A stretch of 6,313 nucleotides of DNA from an uncultured Erysipelotrichaceae bacterium (GTDB taxonomy: Bacteria > Bacillota_I > Bacilli_A > RFN20 > CAG-288): positions 1 to 6,313 of the forward strand of contig CACXYG010000084.1 in the NCBI GenBank assembly GCA_902771745.1. The letters run 5' to 3'. Both the position numbers and the translations under genes were made by a program. The notes beneath the pieces are model-generated. The model ran no database searches and was not told the origin of the DNA. It worked only from the letters and a program-made list of their open reading frames with translations. The stretch's first letter is position 1; the number at the start of each line of letters is the position of its first letter. Of this stretch, positions 5,821 to 6,313 are shown piece after piece.

Positions 5821-5821
5821 T

Positions 5822-6313
5822 ATGACAACTCTATTAGGAATTCCATTTGATTTCATGGGTATGACATACTACCGCACCGCCAAGGATGTCTCCGTTGGCG
5901 AAACGGTCATTGTTCAGACGCCTCATGGAACCTACCCTGGCAAAGTCACCAAGGTCAGAATCCCATCCGAAGAAGAATTGGCGAAGAAAGATTTCGATAC
6001 GCTCTTCCCTGAGATTTTACGTGTCGCTACTTTCTCCGACATGAGTTTTGCAAGAAATGCTCTCACCCAAGGTGAAAAGATTTCTAAATCCACACAAGAA
6101 CTTGCTAACAGTCTCAATCTCAACATGAAGGTTTTAAAGTCTTACCTCGATGTTGACGAGGATAAAGTACTTGTCACTTTCACCAGTGATGCAAGAGTTG
6201 ACTTTAGAGAATTGGTTCGTGTCTTATCCACAACCTATCATTTGAAGATTGAACTCAGACAGATTGGTCCCCGTGATCAGGCAAAACTTGTCGGCGGTAT
6301 CGGCCCTTGCGGT
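5822..6313 (+). CDS. ricT: PSP1-domain Fe-S protein RicT (YaaT), N-terminal part, cut by the window edge
   Basis: In Bacillus, RicT (YaaT) forms the RicA-RicF-RicT complex, which binds [4Fe-4S] clusters and directs RNase Y processing of certain mRNAs; it also affects sporulation, competence and biofilm formation. The 164 visible residues show the N-terminal beta domain (MTTLLGIPFDFMGMTYY, then VGETVIVQTPHGTYPGKV), a helical middle, and the diagnostic PSP1 core. That core contains VTFTSDARVDFRELVRVL, IELRQIGPRDQAK and GGIGPCG. The window stops just after the first conserved cysteine (C163), so the remaining ligand cysteines and the C-terminal half are unseen. The gene starts 1 nt after the holB stop and is the last visible gene of the operon. 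No sporulation gene is visible here, so an RNA-processing role is more likely than a sporulation role. Confidence 0.94.
   Translation, partial: MTTLLGIPFDFMGMTYYRTAKDVSVGETVIVQTPHGTYPGKVTKVRIPSEEELAKKDFDTLFPEILRVATFSDMSFARNALTQGEKISKSTQELANSLNLNMKVLKSYLDVDEDKVLVTFTSDARVDFRELVRVLSTTYHLKIELRQIGPRDQAKLVGGIGPCG

Noticed and set aside
1..6313. Mobile element, CRISPR array, toxin-antitoxin pair or defence system
   Set aside because: No transposase, integrase, regularly spaced direct repeats, nuclease module or small toxin-antitoxin pair is visible; the window is mostly a conserved housekeeping operon.

Overview
This window looks like chromosomal DNA from a low-G+C Firmicute of the Bacilli / Erysipelotrichia / Mollicutes-related type. 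The evidence is the A+T-rich intergenic DNA, the strong AGGAGG-like ribosome binding sites, a lipobox lipoprotein, and a replication/repair gene string whose order (dnaX - ebfC/yaaK - recR - tmk - holB - ricT/yaaT) matches the region known from Bacillus. The standard code is used: Trp is TGG, and the six visible stops are TAA or TAG. The taxon is inferred from gene content and order, not proven.

Layout. Positions 1-346 (minus strand) hold the 5' end of a multi-pass membrane protein gene that runs off the left edge. Positions 347-634 are a divergent A+T-rich intergenic region. Positions 635-1405 (plus) encode a secreted lipoprotein of unknown function, closed by a strong intrinsic terminator at 1424-1451. 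Positions 1452-1542 are a short A+T-rich control region with a sigma-A-like -10, a perfect 19-bp palindrome and two further small inverted repeats. From 1543 to the right edge, six plus-strand genes are packed head to tail with gaps of 11 nt or less or with overlaps: dnaX (551 aa), ebfC (117 aa), recR (207 aa), tmk (215 aa), holB (336 aa) and the first 164 codons of ricT.

How the genes work together. DnaX (tau) and HolB (delta') are two subunits of the DNA polymerase III clamp loader. Tmk makes dTDP for the dTTP pool. RecR works with RecO/RecF in gap repair, and EbfC is the nucleoid-associated protein habitually encoded beside it. RicT is a PSP1-domain Fe-S protein that in Bacillus belongs to the RicAFT (Y) complex acting with RNase Y. 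Compared with Bacillus the string is shortened: yaaL and bofA are absent between recR and tmk, and yaaQ (darA) is absent between tmk and holB. There is no recognisable SRP RNA gene before dnaX.

I see no new multi-gene system, mobile element, CRISPR array, tRNA or rRNA. The points most worth a second look are the palindrome against the dnaX promoter, divergent motifs in EbfC, RecR and both clamp-loader proteins, the unplaced lipoprotein, and the uncertain (possibly leaderless) start of the left-edge membrane protein gene.
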